Assembly: GCA_024330215.1 (NCBI GenBank)
Contig: JANDLU010000006.1
Location: 1-64,000 of the forward strand
DNA: 64,000 nucleotides
Origin: Candidatus Gaiellasilicea maunaloa
Lineage (GTDB): Bacteria > Actinomycetota > Thermoleophilia > Gaiellales > Gaiellaceae
Reading direction: 5' to 3'
Within the stretch, counting starts at the first letter, position 1. Every line of letters begins with the position of its first letter. This document shows, one piece after another, positions 1 to 7,810 of this stretch. Below the pieces are notes generated by a model. The model saw only the letters and a list, made by a program, of their open reading frames with translations. It searched no databases and was not told the origin of the DNA. The position numbers were made by a program, and so were the translations under genes.

Positions 1-215
1 CCGTACCGCAACTCCCCTTCAATTACAAGAGACTAACGGAACGCTGCACTAGGCGCGCCGCGTCCCGGCCGAGCGTGCGGCGGCGTGGTTGCGGGAAGGA
101 TCGAAGGCACAGGCGGCGTGACTGGAGGCGCGGGCGGCCTCGGACTTCACGATCTTCCTGCCGCAGCCCTAGCACCCGTTTCTCCACAGGCGGCTGTCCG
201 TAGACTCAGAGCCTG
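1..215. other. Leader region without a recognisable gene
   Basis: I see no convincing gene here. A short open stretch ends in a stop at about 174, but its translation matches nothing I know and it could be the tail of a gene that begins outside the window. The segment directly before the ATG at 216 should hold the promoter of the amidohydrolase gene, but I see no clear -10/-35 pair or strong ribosome binding site. Confidence 0.4.
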
Positions 216-1364
216 ATGGAGGACGTGCTCGCCCGCTCGCAGTCGCTCCTCGAGAGCTTCGAGGCGGTCGTGCGCGCCGAGCTCCCCCAGGACGTCGAGA
301 TCTTCGACGCGCACGTCCACCTCGGCACCGATATCGACGGGATGACGGCCGACCTGGACGGGCTGCTGCGGATCCAGGAGCGCGCCGGGATCTCGCGCTC
401 GTTCATGTTCTGCCTCGACGAGCCCGACAGGCATCCCGGCTTCCGGGCCCCGAACGACCGGACGCTCGACTTCGCGTCCCGCTCCCATGGCGCGCTCGTC
501 CCCTTCGTCCGACTCGACCTCGGCGAGAGCCCGATCGAGGAGGCCAGCCGCTGCCTCGACCTCGGCGCGCGTGGGATCAAGCTCCACCCACGCGCCCAGA
601 AGTTCCTGCTCGACGACGACCGCCTTGCGCCCGTCTTCGAGCTGGCGGCGGCGCGGAAGGTGCCGATCCTGATCCACGGCGGTCGCGGCCTGCCGCCGAT
701 CGCCGACGCGCTCGCCCGGCTGATGGACGCCTACGAGCCGCAGCTGATCGTCGCCCATGCGGGAATCGCCGATCTCGCCGCGCTCGCGCGCCACTTCTCG
801 GGCCGGCCGGGTGTCTTCTTCGACACCTCGGTCTGGAGCGCGCTCGACATCCTCGACCTCTACCGGCTGGTCGCTCCGGAGCAGGTGCTCTACGCCTCCG
901 ACTACCCGTACGGCCAGCAACCGGCGTCGCTCCTGATCGCGCTCCGCACGGCGCGCCTGGCCGGCCTCGACGACGCGCAGCTACGAGCGATGCTCGGTAG
1001 CAGCGCGACCAGGATCGCGAGCACCGAGGAGGCGCTTCCGCTCTCGTCGCCACGGGGGCCCGCGGAGATCTCGACCCCGATCACATTTGCGCGAATCCAC
1101 CAGTACCTCTCGATGGCGACTCCGCTCCTCTGGATGCGCCAGGCCGACACGATCGGCGTGCTCGGGCTGGCCTTGAACGCCTGCGACGAGCGCTCGAACG
1201 GCCATCGTGAGGCGACCGATCGGATCCGCGAGCTGCTGCTCGTCGCGCGCGACCTCTGGCGCGTCCTACCCGAGGCCGAGGACGCGGACAAGGCCCGAAC
1301 GGCACGAACCGCGTTTCGCCTGCTCCACCTCGCGAACGTGCTGGCGGTGACCTCCGCTGCTTGA
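216..1364 (+). CDS. Amidohydrolase family protein (TIM-barrel metal-dependent hydrolase)
   Basis: A 382-residue protein of the amidohydrolase-2 type, expected to be a cytosolic TIM-barrel hydrolase or decarboxylase with a bound metal. Visible markers are the N-terminal metal motif FDAHVHLG (His 33 and 35), the strand GIKLHPRAQKF, a third histidine in PILIHGGRG, a fourth in LIVAHAGIAD, and the late aspartate in YASDYPYG. About 110 residues after the barrel are family-atypical and helical, and I cannot assign them. The substrate is unknown. Its stop overlaps the start of the molybdenum hydroxylase small subunit, so the two are probably co-transcribed, and the hydrolase may act on a product of that enzyme. 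Confidence 0.85.
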   Translation: MEDVLARSQSLLESFEAVVRAELPQDVEIFDAHVHLGTDIDGMTADLDGLLRIQERAGISRSFMFCLDEPDRHPGFRAPNDRTLDFASRSHGALVPFVRLDLGESPIEEASRCLDLGARGIKLHPRAQKFLLDDDRLAPVFELAAARKVPILIHGGRGLPPIADALARLMDAYEPQLIVAHAGIADLAALARHFSGRPGVFFDTSVWSALDILDLYRLVAPEQVLYASDYPYGQQPASLLIALRTARLAGLDDAQLRAMLGSSATRIASTEEALPLSSPRGPAEISTPITFARIHQYLSMATPLLWMRQADTIGVLGLALNACDERSNGHREATDRIRELLLVARDLWRVLPEAEDADKARTARTAFRLLHLANVLAVTSAA

Positions 1365-1794
1365 CCTCACGGTCAACGGCCACGCGTACGCCATCGATCC
1401 CGCGGTCGGCCGCTCGCTCGCGGATGTCCTTCGTGACGACCTCGGCCTGACGGGGACGAAGATCGCCTGCAACGAGGGGCATTGCGGCGCCTGCACCGTT
1501 CAGCTCGACGGCGTGGCGGTGCTCTCGTGCATCACGCTCGCGCATACCGTCGGCCCGCGCGAGGTGACCACGATCGAGGGTCTGCGCGAGCATCCGCTCG
1601 TCCATGCATTCGTCCGCACGGATGCGCTCCAGTGCGGTTTCTGCACGCCCGGGCAGATCGTCTCGGCCGCTGCGCTGGTCGAAGCGAATCCCGAGCCGAC
1701 GCGCGAGGAGATCCGGCACGGAATGGCCGGGAACCTCTGCCGCTGCGGCGCGTATCCCAACATCGAGGAGGCGATCGCGACATGGCGAGACTGA
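1357..1794 (+). CDS. Molybdenum hydroxylase small subunit, [2Fe-2S] (CoxS/XdhC-like)
   Basis: This is the electron-transfer subunit of a xanthine dehydrogenase/CO dehydrogenase-family enzyme, about 145 residues. Both iron-sulfur motifs are complete: a plant-type cluster (CNEGHCGAC plus a later cysteine in VLSC) and the C-terminal pair QCGFC ... LCRC of the helical domain. The family N-terminus (LTVNGHAYAIDP) reads back to about 1360, but a TGA lies in frame at 1348 and no ATG, GTG or TTG falls between it and the first cluster. The only plausible start is CTG at 1357, which overlaps the amidohydrolase stop. The first standard start (GTG 1513) would delete the first cluster. The 3' end overlaps the large subunit by 13 nt. 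Confidence 0.85.
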   Translation: MLDLTVNGHAYAIDPAVGRSLADVLRDDLGLTGTKIACNEGHCGACTVQLDGVAVLSCITLAHTVGPREVTTIEGLREHPLVHAFVRTDALQCGFCTPGQIVSAAALVEANPEPTREEIRHGMAGNLCRCGAYPNIEEAIATWRD

Positions 1795-4052
1795 TCCGCA
1801 CCGAGAAGGAGGTCGAAGGCCGCTACGAGGAGGTCTGGACGGTCGTCGAGGAGGACGCGCTCGACCAGTGGCCTGCGGGACCGCTCGAGGTCGTCGGCCA
1901 ACCGGCGCAACGGCAGGACGGGCTCCAGCGCGCTCGCGGCGAGGCGCGCTATACCGCCGACGTGCGACTGCCCGGGATGCTGCACGCCGCTGTGCTGCGC
2001 AGCGGAGTCGCACGCGCTGACGCGCGTGCGATCGACGTTCTGCCGGCGCTCGAGCTTCCCGGCGTGCAGGCGGCTTTGAGCTGCGAGGAGGTCGACTTCC
2101 TCGACGCCGAGGCCGGTTATCCCGGTGCGGCAGTCGCCGCCGTCGCCGCCGACACGATCGAGCAGGCACGGGCGGGGGTCGAGGCGATCGCGGTCGAGTG
2201 GGACGAGAGCGAGCCGCTCCTCGACCCCGACGAGGCGATCGCGCGCGGACAGCTCGTCTCCGAGTCGAGCAGCTACGAGCGCGGCGATCTCGAGGCTGCG
2301 CTCGCCGGCGCAGACGTCGTCGTCGAAGCCGAGTACCGGACGCAATCCGTGCTGCACAACTCCATGGAGACCCATCAGGCCGTCTGCCACTGGGAGGGCG
2401 ATACGCTCGTCGTCCACATCTCGACGCAGTACATCTGGGGCGTCCGCGACGAGCTCGCCGAGAAGCTCGGACTGCGCCCGGACGACGTACGAGTGGTCTG
2501 CGAGTTCATGGGCGGCGGCTTCGGCGCCAAGAACGGTGCCGGCGACTACAGCCTCATCGCCGCCGAGCTTTCCCGTCGCACCGGCCGTCCGGTCCGCTGC
2601 GCACTGACCCGCCGCGAGGAGAATCTCGCGGCGGGCAACCGCAACGCGACGATCCAGCGGCTGCGCGCCGGTGCTCGCTCCGACGGCACCATCGTCGGCC
2701 TCGGGGGGGAGTTCGTGAACGCCGTCGGCTGGAGCGGCTGGCTCGCGGGCACCGATGGGCCGATGCAGATGCTCTACGGCGTCGACAACGTCGCCACGAT
2801 GCTCCGTGGCGCGAAGCTGAACTCGGCGCCGATGGCGGCCTTCCGCGCGCCCGGCTTCGTCGAGGGCACGTTCGGGCTCGAATGCCTGCTCGACGAGCTC
2901 GGCGGGAAGCTCGGGATCGACCCGCTCGAGCTGCGCCGGCGAAATCACGCCGATGCCGACGTCCTCGACGGCCGACCCTACTCCTCGAAGAGCCTGCTCG
3001 AGTGCTACCGGCGGGCCGAGCCTCACTGGGATCGTCGGCACGAGGTGCGAGCGCGCTCGGACGAGACCTGGAAACACGGCGTCGGGCTTGCGAGCCAGGT
3101 CTGGTACGGAGGAGGCGGCCCACCCTCCTACGCGTGGGTGCGCGTCGGCTCGGACGGGAGCATGACCGTGGTCACCGCGATGCAGGACATCGGCACGGGC
3201 TCGCGCACGGCAATGGCGCAGATCGCGGCGGAGGAGCTCGGCGTCTCGCTCGCGCAGGTACGCGTCGAGCTCGGGGATTCGGCTCGCGGGCCGTTCGCGT
3301 CGATCTCCGCGGGCTCCTCGACGATTCCCTCGATGGGCCCGGCCGTCCGCTCGGCCGCCGGGGACGCACGTCGTCAGATCCTGGAGCTCGCGGCGCAGCG
3401 CTGGCAGAAGGAGCAGCGGACCCTCTCGCTGAAAGGCGGCAGAATCGTCTGCTCGGACGGCGGCTCCTGGCCGCTCGAGAGCCTGCTCGGGCTGCTCGAG
3501 GACGCGCAGATCCTCGGAATGGGCGCGCGCGGCCCCAACCCGACCGGGATGCGCGTGCTCACCTTCGGCGTCCAGGTCGCGGAGGTCGCGGTCGATGTCG
3601 GCACCGGCGAGATACGCGTCGGCCGAATCGCCGCGATCCACGACGTCGGCCGGATCATCAATCCGCTTGGGGCTCGAAGCCAGGTCGAGGGCGGAATCAT
3701 CCAGGCGCTCGGCCACACGCTCTCCGAGCACCGCTTGCTCGATCCGAGGACCGGAACGGTGCTGACCCAGACGCTCGACGCCTACAAGCTGCCGACGATC
3801 GCCGACGTGCCCGAGATCGTCTGCGAGTTCGTCGACGAGCCGGACTCGCACCTGACGAACCTCGGCGCGAAGGGCCTCGGCGAGCCGCCGATCATCCCCA
3901 CCGCAGCGGCGATTGCGAACGCGATCCGCGACGCGACCGGCGCGGACGTCCGCTCGCTGCCGATCGACCGTGAGGAGATGTTGAGGGCGCTCGCCGCTCT
4001 TGCGCGCGCGAAGGAGCGGTCAGGAGATCGCGTTGCAGCTCGTCCGGCCTAG
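1782..4052 (+). CDS. Molybdenum hydroxylase large (molybdopterin-binding) subunit
   Basis: A 756-residue catalytic subunit of the xanthine dehydrogenase family, binding molybdopterin cytosine dinucleotide and hydroxylating an unknown substrate. Visible: the glycine-rich FMGGGFGAKNG near residue 243, PMAAFRAPGF near 350, and the C-terminal GLGEPP near 696 containing the conserved active-site glutamate. The AAFRAPG loop lacks the cysteine of the form I CO dehydrogenase loop (AYRCSFR), so it is not a classical CO dehydrogenase. ATG 1782 is chosen because it overlaps the small-subunit stop and gives the usual short lead-in. Together with the flanking Fe-S and FAD genes it forms a complete S-L-M trimer. 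Confidence 0.9.
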   Translation: MARLIRTEKEVEGRYEEVWTVVEEDALDQWPAGPLEVVGQPAQRQDGLQRARGEARYTADVRLPGMLHAAVLRSGVARADARAIDVLPALELPGVQAALSCEEVDFLDAEAGYPGAAVAAVAADTIEQARAGVEAIAVEWDESEPLLDPDEAIARGQLVSESSSYERGDLEAALAGADVVVEAEYRTQSVLHNSMETHQAVCHWEGDTLVVHISTQYIWGVRDELAEKLGLRPDDVRVVCEFMGGGFGAKNGAGDYSLIAAELSRRTGRPVRCALTRREENLAAGNRNATIQRLRAGARSDGTIVGLGGEFVNAVGWSGWLAGTDGPMQMLYGVDNVATMLRGAKLNSAPMAAFRAPGFVEGTFGLECLLDELGGKLGIDPLELRRRNHADADVLDGRPYSSKSLLECYRRAEPHWDRRHEVRARSDETWKHGVGLASQVWYGGGGPPSYAWVRVGSDGSMTVVTAMQDIGTGSRTAMAQIAAEELGVSLAQVRVELGDSARGPFASISAGSSTIPSMGPAVRSAAGDARRQILELAAQRWQKEQRTLSLKGGRIVCSDGGSWPLESLLGLLEDAQILGMGARGPNPTGMRVLTFGVQVAEVAVDVGTGEIRVGRIAAIHDVGRIINPLGARSQVEGGIIQALGHTLSEHRLLDPRTGTVLTQTLDAYKLPTIADVPEIVCEFVDEPDSHLTNLGAKGLGEPPIIPTAAAIANAIRDATGADVRSLPIDREEMLRALAALARAKERSGDRVAARPA

Positions 4053-4908
4053 CTCGGTCGAGGAGGCGGTGGCAGCACTGCGGGGCGGTGCCGTCGCGCT
4101 CGGCGGCGGCACCGACCTCGTGCCGCTGCTGCGCGACCGGATCGTCGAGGCGGAGACGCTCGTCGAGCTGCACGCCGCCGTTCCGCGTGGAGTGCGCAGG
4201 TGTACACCTACATCTACATCTCCATCCCCCTCCAGCGCGAGGTTCTGGATCGGGGCCGGAACGCCGCTGGCCGTGCTCGAGGCAGAGCCCGAGATTCCGA
4301 CCACGCTCCGGGAGGCCTGCCGACTTGCAGCGTCACCGCAGCTGCGGGCGATGGGGACGATCGGCGGCAATCTCCTCCAGGCGACGCGCTGCTGGTACTG
4401 GCGACTCAAGTTCCCCTGCTGGCTGCACGGAGGTGAGACGTGCGACGCGAAGGAAGGCCAGCACCGCGAGCACGCGATCTTCGGCAACGAGCGCTGCGCC
4501 TCGGCCCATCCATCCGATCCTGCCGCTGCCCTGCTGGCACTCGGCGCGCGCATCCGCACCGACCGGCGCGACCTCCCACTCGCCGAGCTCTACCGGCTGC
4601 CGACCGACGACGACCGCAGCATGACGACACTCGAGCCGGGCGAGCTGATCCTCGAGCTCGAGCTTCCCGCCGCAGAGTCGAGCATCTACGTGAAGGCGAT
4701 GGATCGGCAGCGCTGGGCGTTCGCGCTCGTCGGAGTCGCCGCCGCGCGCGTCGGCGGGGAGACGCGAATCGCGCTCGCGGGGGTCGCGCCGGTGCCGTGG
4801 CTCGTCTCCTCCCCCGAGGAGCTCGAGCAGGCAACGCCGCTCCCCGGCACCGCGTACAAGCTCGAGATCGCCCGCGCTCTCGTCCAGCGGGCTTTGGCCC
4901 AGCTCTAG
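4033..4908 (+). CDS. Molybdenum hydroxylase FAD subunit with probable extra [4Fe-4S] cluster
   Basis: A 291-residue FAD-binding medium subunit. FAD motifs are LGGGTDLVPLL near the N-terminus and GTIGGNLLQAT near residue 110. Directly after comes an insertion with four cysteines (C120, C129, C137, C155, ending HAIFGNERC) of the pattern that binds [4Fe-4S] in the 4-hydroxybenzoyl-CoA reductase beta subunit, so the enzyme may be able to run reductively. The start is TTG 4033, preceded by AGGAG at 4022-4026 and overlapping the large-subunit stop. Odd: a threonine/serine/proline low-complexity stretch (4198-4243) lengthens the loop before WIGAGTPLAV by roughly ten residues compared with relatives. 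Confidence 0.85.
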   Translation: MQLVRPSSVEEAVAALRGGAVALGGGTDLVPLLRDRIVEAETLVELHAAVPRGVRRCTPTSTSPSPSSARFWIGAGTPLAVLEAEPEIPTTLREACRLAASPQLRAMGTIGGNLLQATRCWYWRLKFPCWLHGGETCDAKEGQHREHAIFGNERCASAHPSDPAAALLALGARIRTDRRDLPLAELYRLPTDDDRSMTTLEPGELILELELPAAESSIYVKAMDRQRWAFALVGVAAARVGGETRIALAGVAPVPWLVSSPEELEQATPLPGTAYKLEIARALVQRALAQL

Positions 4909-4932
4909 GCCCCTAATGCGTAAGCTCGCTCG

Positions 4933-5628
4933 GTGAAGCCACCCCGCCTGCTGCTCCTGCTCGCGCTCGTCCTCACCTTGACGGCCTGCGGCGGCGATGA
5001 CGGCGACGGCGAGAGCTCCGCGACGACCGAGGCTGTGACCACCGAGGCGCAGACCACCCCGGCTGCGCCCGAGGGGTCGGATTGCGAGACCGTCGAGGCG
5101 CCCGAGCCGAAGCCGGACGGCGGCGCGGAGGCGCCGGAGGAGCAGCTCGAAACCGGCACGAGCTATCGCCTCGTCGTCGAGACGAGCTGCGGGCCCTTCA
5201 CGATCGCGCTCGACTCGAAGGCGGCGCCGAATACGGCCGCCTCGCTCGTCGCCCTCGCTCGGGACGGCTTCTTCGACGGCGGCGTCTTCCACCGGGTCGT
5301 CCCCGGCTTCGTGATCCAGGGCGGCGATCCGACCGGAACCGGTACCGGCGGCCCCGGCTACAAGACCGTCGACCTGCCGCCGCCGGACGCGCAGTACGTG
5401 GAAGGCGTCGTCGCGATGGCGAAGAGCGGGAACGAGCCGCCCGGCACCTCGGGAAGCCAGTTCTTCGTCGTCACCGGCCCGGACGCGCAGCTACCGCCGG
5501 AGTACGCGATCGTGGGCAGGGTCGCAGACGGGCTGGAGACAGTGCTGAGAATCGATGCGCTCGGCGTCGGCGACGGCCCGCCGTCGACTCCGGTCGTGAT
5601 CGAAAAGGTCACCGTCGAGGAGGGTTAG
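4933..5628 (+). CDS. Lipoprotein cyclophilin-type peptidyl-prolyl isomerase
   Basis: A 231-residue cyclophilin that should catalyse cis-trans isomerisation of prolyl bonds outside the membrane. The N-terminus is a lipoprotein signal: basic MKPPR, a leucine-rich core and lipobox LTAC with Cys 19, followed by an acidic/Thr-Ala linker to about residue 75. The cyclophilin fold is marked by FHRVVPGFVIQGGDPTGTG and GSQFFVVTG. The start is GTG 4933. It lies between the FAD subunit and the cofactor cytidylyltransferase and overlaps the latter by one base, so it is transcribed with the molybdenum hydroxylase genes, although no functional link is obvious. Confidence 0.9.
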   Translation: MKPPRLLLLLALVLTLTACGGDDGDGESSATTEAVTTEAQTTPAAPEGSDCETVEAPEPKPDGGAEAPEEQLETGTSYRLVVETSCGPFTIALDSKAAPNTAASLVALARDGFFDGGVFHRVVPGFVIQGGDPTGTGTGGPGYKTVDLPPPDAQYVEGVVAMAKSGNEPPGTSGSQFFVVTGPDAQLPPEYAIVGRVADGLETVLRIDALGVGDGPPSTPVVIEKVTVEEG

Positions 5629-6146
5629 TGACGGTCGCGGCGGTCGTGCTCGCCGCCGGTGCCGCCACACGCTTCGGCGCTCCGAAGCAGGCGCTCCTCC
5701 TCCCGGCCGTGCTCGAGCGCGTCCGGGCCGCCGGGATCGGCGAGCTCGTCGTCGTGCTCGGCGCCCACGAGCTCGACGTGGACGCGACGACAGTTCGCTG
5801 CCCGGACTGGGAGCGCGGGCCTGGAGCATCGCTCCGCTGCGGGCTCGGAGCGCTCGCAGCCGACGTCGAGGCCGCGGTCGTCGTTCTCGCCGACGGCCCC
5901 GAGCTCGCTCCGGCCGCGATCGAGCGGATCGTCGCAGCGTGGCAAGCGACCGGAGAGAAGCTCGTCGCCGCGAGCTACGGAGCCGTCCGCGGCCACCCGC
6001 TCCTGCTCGCTCGGTCGGCATGGAGCGCGATCCCCGCTGAAGGCTTGCGCGCCCGCGATCCACTCCTCGTTCCCTGCGACGACCTCGGCGCTCCGGGCGA
6101 CGTGGACTACGTCTCCGACCTGCCGGAGCGGTTCAGGCCGGGCTGA
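5628..6146 (+). CDS. MocA/MobA-like nucleotidyltransferase (molybdenum cofactor cytidylyltransferase)
   Basis: A 172-residue nucleotidyltransferase with the signature LAAGAATRFGAPKQ at the N-terminus and a mid-protein aspartate motif VVLADGP. In this family MocA attaches CMP to molybdopterin to give MCD, the cofactor of xanthine dehydrogenase/CoxL-type enzymes, which fits the hydroxylase genes just upstream. It is somewhat short for MocA (usually about 190-200 residues), and the loop after KQ is trimmed. GTG 5628 overlaps the last base of the cyclophilin stop. Assignment as MocA rather than a sugar nucleotidyltransferase rests partly on context. Confidence 0.75.
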   Translation: MTVAAVVLAAGAATRFGAPKQALLLPAVLERVRAAGIGELVVVLGAHELDVDATTVRCPDWERGPGASLRCGLGALAADVEAAVVVLADGPELAPAAIERIVAAWQATGEKLVAASYGAVRGHPLLLARSAWSAIPAEGLRARDPLLVPCDDLGAPGDVDYVSDLPERFRPG

Positions 6147-6160
6147 TCGACTCAGAGCTC

Positions 6161-6406
6161 TCAGAAGGCAGGACGCTCGTCGCGCAGCTCGGCGAGCTTC
6201 TGCCGCAGCCCGACGGGGATCCGCTCGCTCGCGGAGACCCGGATGTAGCGCCGCAGCCGCTCTTCGAAGCGATAGCGCCGGCGGCAGTAGTCGCAGCCGT
6301 CGAGATGACCTTCGGCGACGACGACCTCCTCCGGCGCGAGGTCACGGTCCAGGTAGCCCTGCAGCAGCTCCTCGCACCTCTCGCAGCCGGGATCGTGATC
6401 GGTCAT
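6161..6406 (-). CDS. Zinc-binding anti-sigma factor (RsrA-like)
   Basis: An 81-residue cytosolic protein with the zinc anti-sigma signature HLDGCDYCRRRY (His-x3-Cys-x2-Cys) and two earlier cysteines in GCERCEELL. Proteins of this type hold an ECF sigma factor and release it when the thiols oxidise. The gene starts 13 nt after the stop of the sigma factor gene upstream on the same strand, the usual sigma/anti-sigma operon order. The matching sigma factor is SigR-like, so this is probably the sensor of thiol oxidative stress. Confidence 0.85.
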   Translation of the reverse strand: MTDHDPGCERCEELLQGYLDRDLAPEEVVVAEGHLDGCDYCRRRYRFEERLRRYIRVSASERIPVGLRQKLAELRDERPAF

Positions 6407-6419
6407 GGCGCTTCCTCGC

Positions 6420-7001
6420 TCAAGCGAGCGACTCCTGGGCGAGCTTCTGCTTCAGGATCCGCCTGCCCCGGTGGAGGCGGGACATCACGGTTCCCATCGG
6501 GACGTCCAGGATCTGCGCGGCGTCGGCGTAGCTGAACTCGCCGATGTCGACGAGGACGACGACGTCGCGGAAGTCGTGCGGCAGCTCCGACAAGGCGCTG
6601 ACGATGTTGTCCTGCGAGAGCTTCTCGACGACGCGTTCCTGGTCGAGCGCCTGCTCTCCCTCGGCGGCGGCGAGCTTGTTGGCGAGGAAGTAGTCGCCCT
6701 CCTCGAGCGGCTGCAGGTCGGGCGTGCGCTGGATCTTGCGACCGCGATCGAGATTCAGGTTCGTCAAGATGCGGAGCAGCCAGGCGCGCATGTTCGTGCC
6801 CGGCGTGTACGAGCTCCAGCTCCGGAACGCTCTGATGTAGGTGTCCTGCACGAGCTCTTCGGCCTCCTCACGCGTCCCGACCAGTCGGCGGGCTACCCGG
6901 TAGACCTGGTCGGCGAGCCCGAGCGCTTCCTCCTCGAACCGCACCCGACCGCGGGCCTCGGCAGCGATTCGACGCGCATCGGCTGCCTCGGTCTCGCTCA
7001 T
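6420..7001 (-). CDS. ECF RNA polymerase sigma factor (SigR/RpoE-like)
   Basis: A 193-residue ECF sigma factor. Region 2 is evident in VGTREEAEELVQDTYIRAFRSW and AWLLRILTNLNLDRGRK, and region 4 in LPHDFRDVVVLVDIGEFSYADAAQILDVPMGTVMSRLHRGR, a normal helix-turn-helix that contacts -35 elements. An in-frame ATG at 7001 (MSETEAADARR) fits family length; the open frame extends 99 nt upstream without similarity. It is followed 13 nt later by its zinc anti-sigma gene. By analogy with SigR-RsrA it should control thiol-redox and protein quality genes. The glutaredoxin/BolA and HtrA genes nearby would be reasonable targets, but I did not find a defining promoter motif. Confidence 0.9.
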   Translation of the reverse strand: MSETEAADARRIAAEARGRVRFEEEALGLADQVYRVARRLVGTREEAEELVQDTYIRAFRSWSSYTPGTNMRAWLLRILTNLNLDRGRKIQRTPDLQPLEEGDYFLANKLAAAEGEQALDQERVVEKLSQDNIVSALSELPHDFRDVVVLVDIGEFSYADAAQILDVPMGTVMSRLHRGRRILKQKLAQESLA

Positions 7002-7116
7002 CCGGGCCACCCTAGCAATCGGACCTGAGCCGGTCCAAACGCGCGTGCGGCCGCCGCTATTCCCGGTTGAGGACGCTGGCGACCGGGTACGGGACACCAC
7101 AAACGAGAGGAGGCCG

Positions 7117-7542
7117 ATGGAGGGCTACGACGTTCTTACCTTCGACGACGAGCGGGCCGGAACCGTCGTCGGGAAGCAGGGAAGCAACCTGATCGTCGAG
7201 CAAGGGGCGATCTTCAAGCACCGGCGGGCGCTGCCCGAGCTCTTCGTGACAGTGGACGAGGGCGAGCAGATCGTGCGAGCGACGGTCTCGAAGAACGTGC
7301 TCGAATCGGCGCCCGAGGTCGGAGACGACGGTGTCGACGAGCGGGCTGTGTCAGAGCACTACGGCCTGACCTCGGGTGACGCCGAGCCTGTAACCCTCGG
7401 CGACGGCTCGTTCAATCCCGATGACCCGGCGCGCACCGCCGAGGCGCAGGGGCGGCGGAGCGGAATCGAGCCGGCCGCTGCGGAGCGCGCGCGGATCCAG
7501 CAGCACCAGGGCAGGGGACAAGGGCCAAACGACCATCCCTAG
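7117..7542 (+). CDS. PRC-barrel/DUF2171-like small protein
   Basis: A 141-residue protein. The first 75 residues resemble the PRC-barrel/DUF2171 fold (MEGYDVLTFDDERAGTVVGKQGSNLIVEQG ... ALPELFVTVDEGEQIVRATVSK), a small beta domain found in RNA-processing and stress proteins. The rest is acidic, disordered-looking and ends in a glutamine-rich tail. ATG 7117 is preceded by GAGAGGAGG at 7105-7113, an almost ideal ribosome binding site, which decides the start over the in-frame upstream codons. It is divergent from the sigma factor gene, with about 115 nt between them. The function is unknown. Confidence 0.7.
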   Translation: MEGYDVLTFDDERAGTVVGKQGSNLIVEQGAIFKHRRALPELFVTVDEGEQIVRATVSKNVLESAPEVGDDGVDERAVSEHYGLTSGDAEPVTLGDGSFNPDDPARTAEAQGRRSGIEPAAAERARIQQHQGRGQGPNDHP

Positions 7543-7587
7543 CTAAGCTAGTCGTCCGGCCGCTCGCGACCGGACGAGCCACGGCCG

Positions 7588-7806
7588 CTAGAAGCCGGGC
7601 GCCTCGCGAAAGCCGGCCTTCGCGAGTGCACCGACGAGATCCTCACGCGAGGTCTTCTCGTCGTTCCAGGAGAGTACGACCTGGCCCAGCAGATTCGCAT
7701 TCGCCGCCTCGAGCCCTTCGTGCTCGCGGATCGCGGCAGCGAGCCGTCCGACGCACCGCTCGCACCGGACGCCGCTCACCTGGATCGTCTCGCTCTTCGT
7801 CGCCAT
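7588..7806 (-). CDS. Heavy-metal-associated (HMA) domain protein, copper chaperone-like
   Basis: A 72-residue single HMA ferredoxin-fold domain. The metal motif is VRCERCVGRL (Cys-x2-Cys), preceded by the usual first strand TIQVSGV. In the family MXCXXC the first position is normally Met; here it is Val, still typical for some CopZ-like proteins. It probably shuttles Cu(I) or a related soft metal in the cytosol. It ends just before the ABC protein gene on the same strand, but no copper ATPase or CsoR gene is nearby, so its partner is elsewhere. Confidence 0.85.
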   Translation of the reverse strand: MATKSETIQVSGVRCERCVGRLAAAIREHEGLEAANANLLGQVVLSWNDEKTSREDLVGALAKAGFREAPGF

Positions 7807-7810
7807 CGGT

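Noticed and set aside
1500-3851. Very long minus-strand open frame opposite the molybdenum hydroxylase genes
   Set aside because: It is a shadow of the high-GC coding strand: composition is Arg/Asp/Ala noise, it has no family match, and it sits exactly opposite well-identified subunits.
1782-4052. Carbon monoxide dehydrogenase (CoxL form I)
   Set aside because: The active-site loop reads AAFRAPG instead of AYRCSFR, so CO oxidation is not supported.
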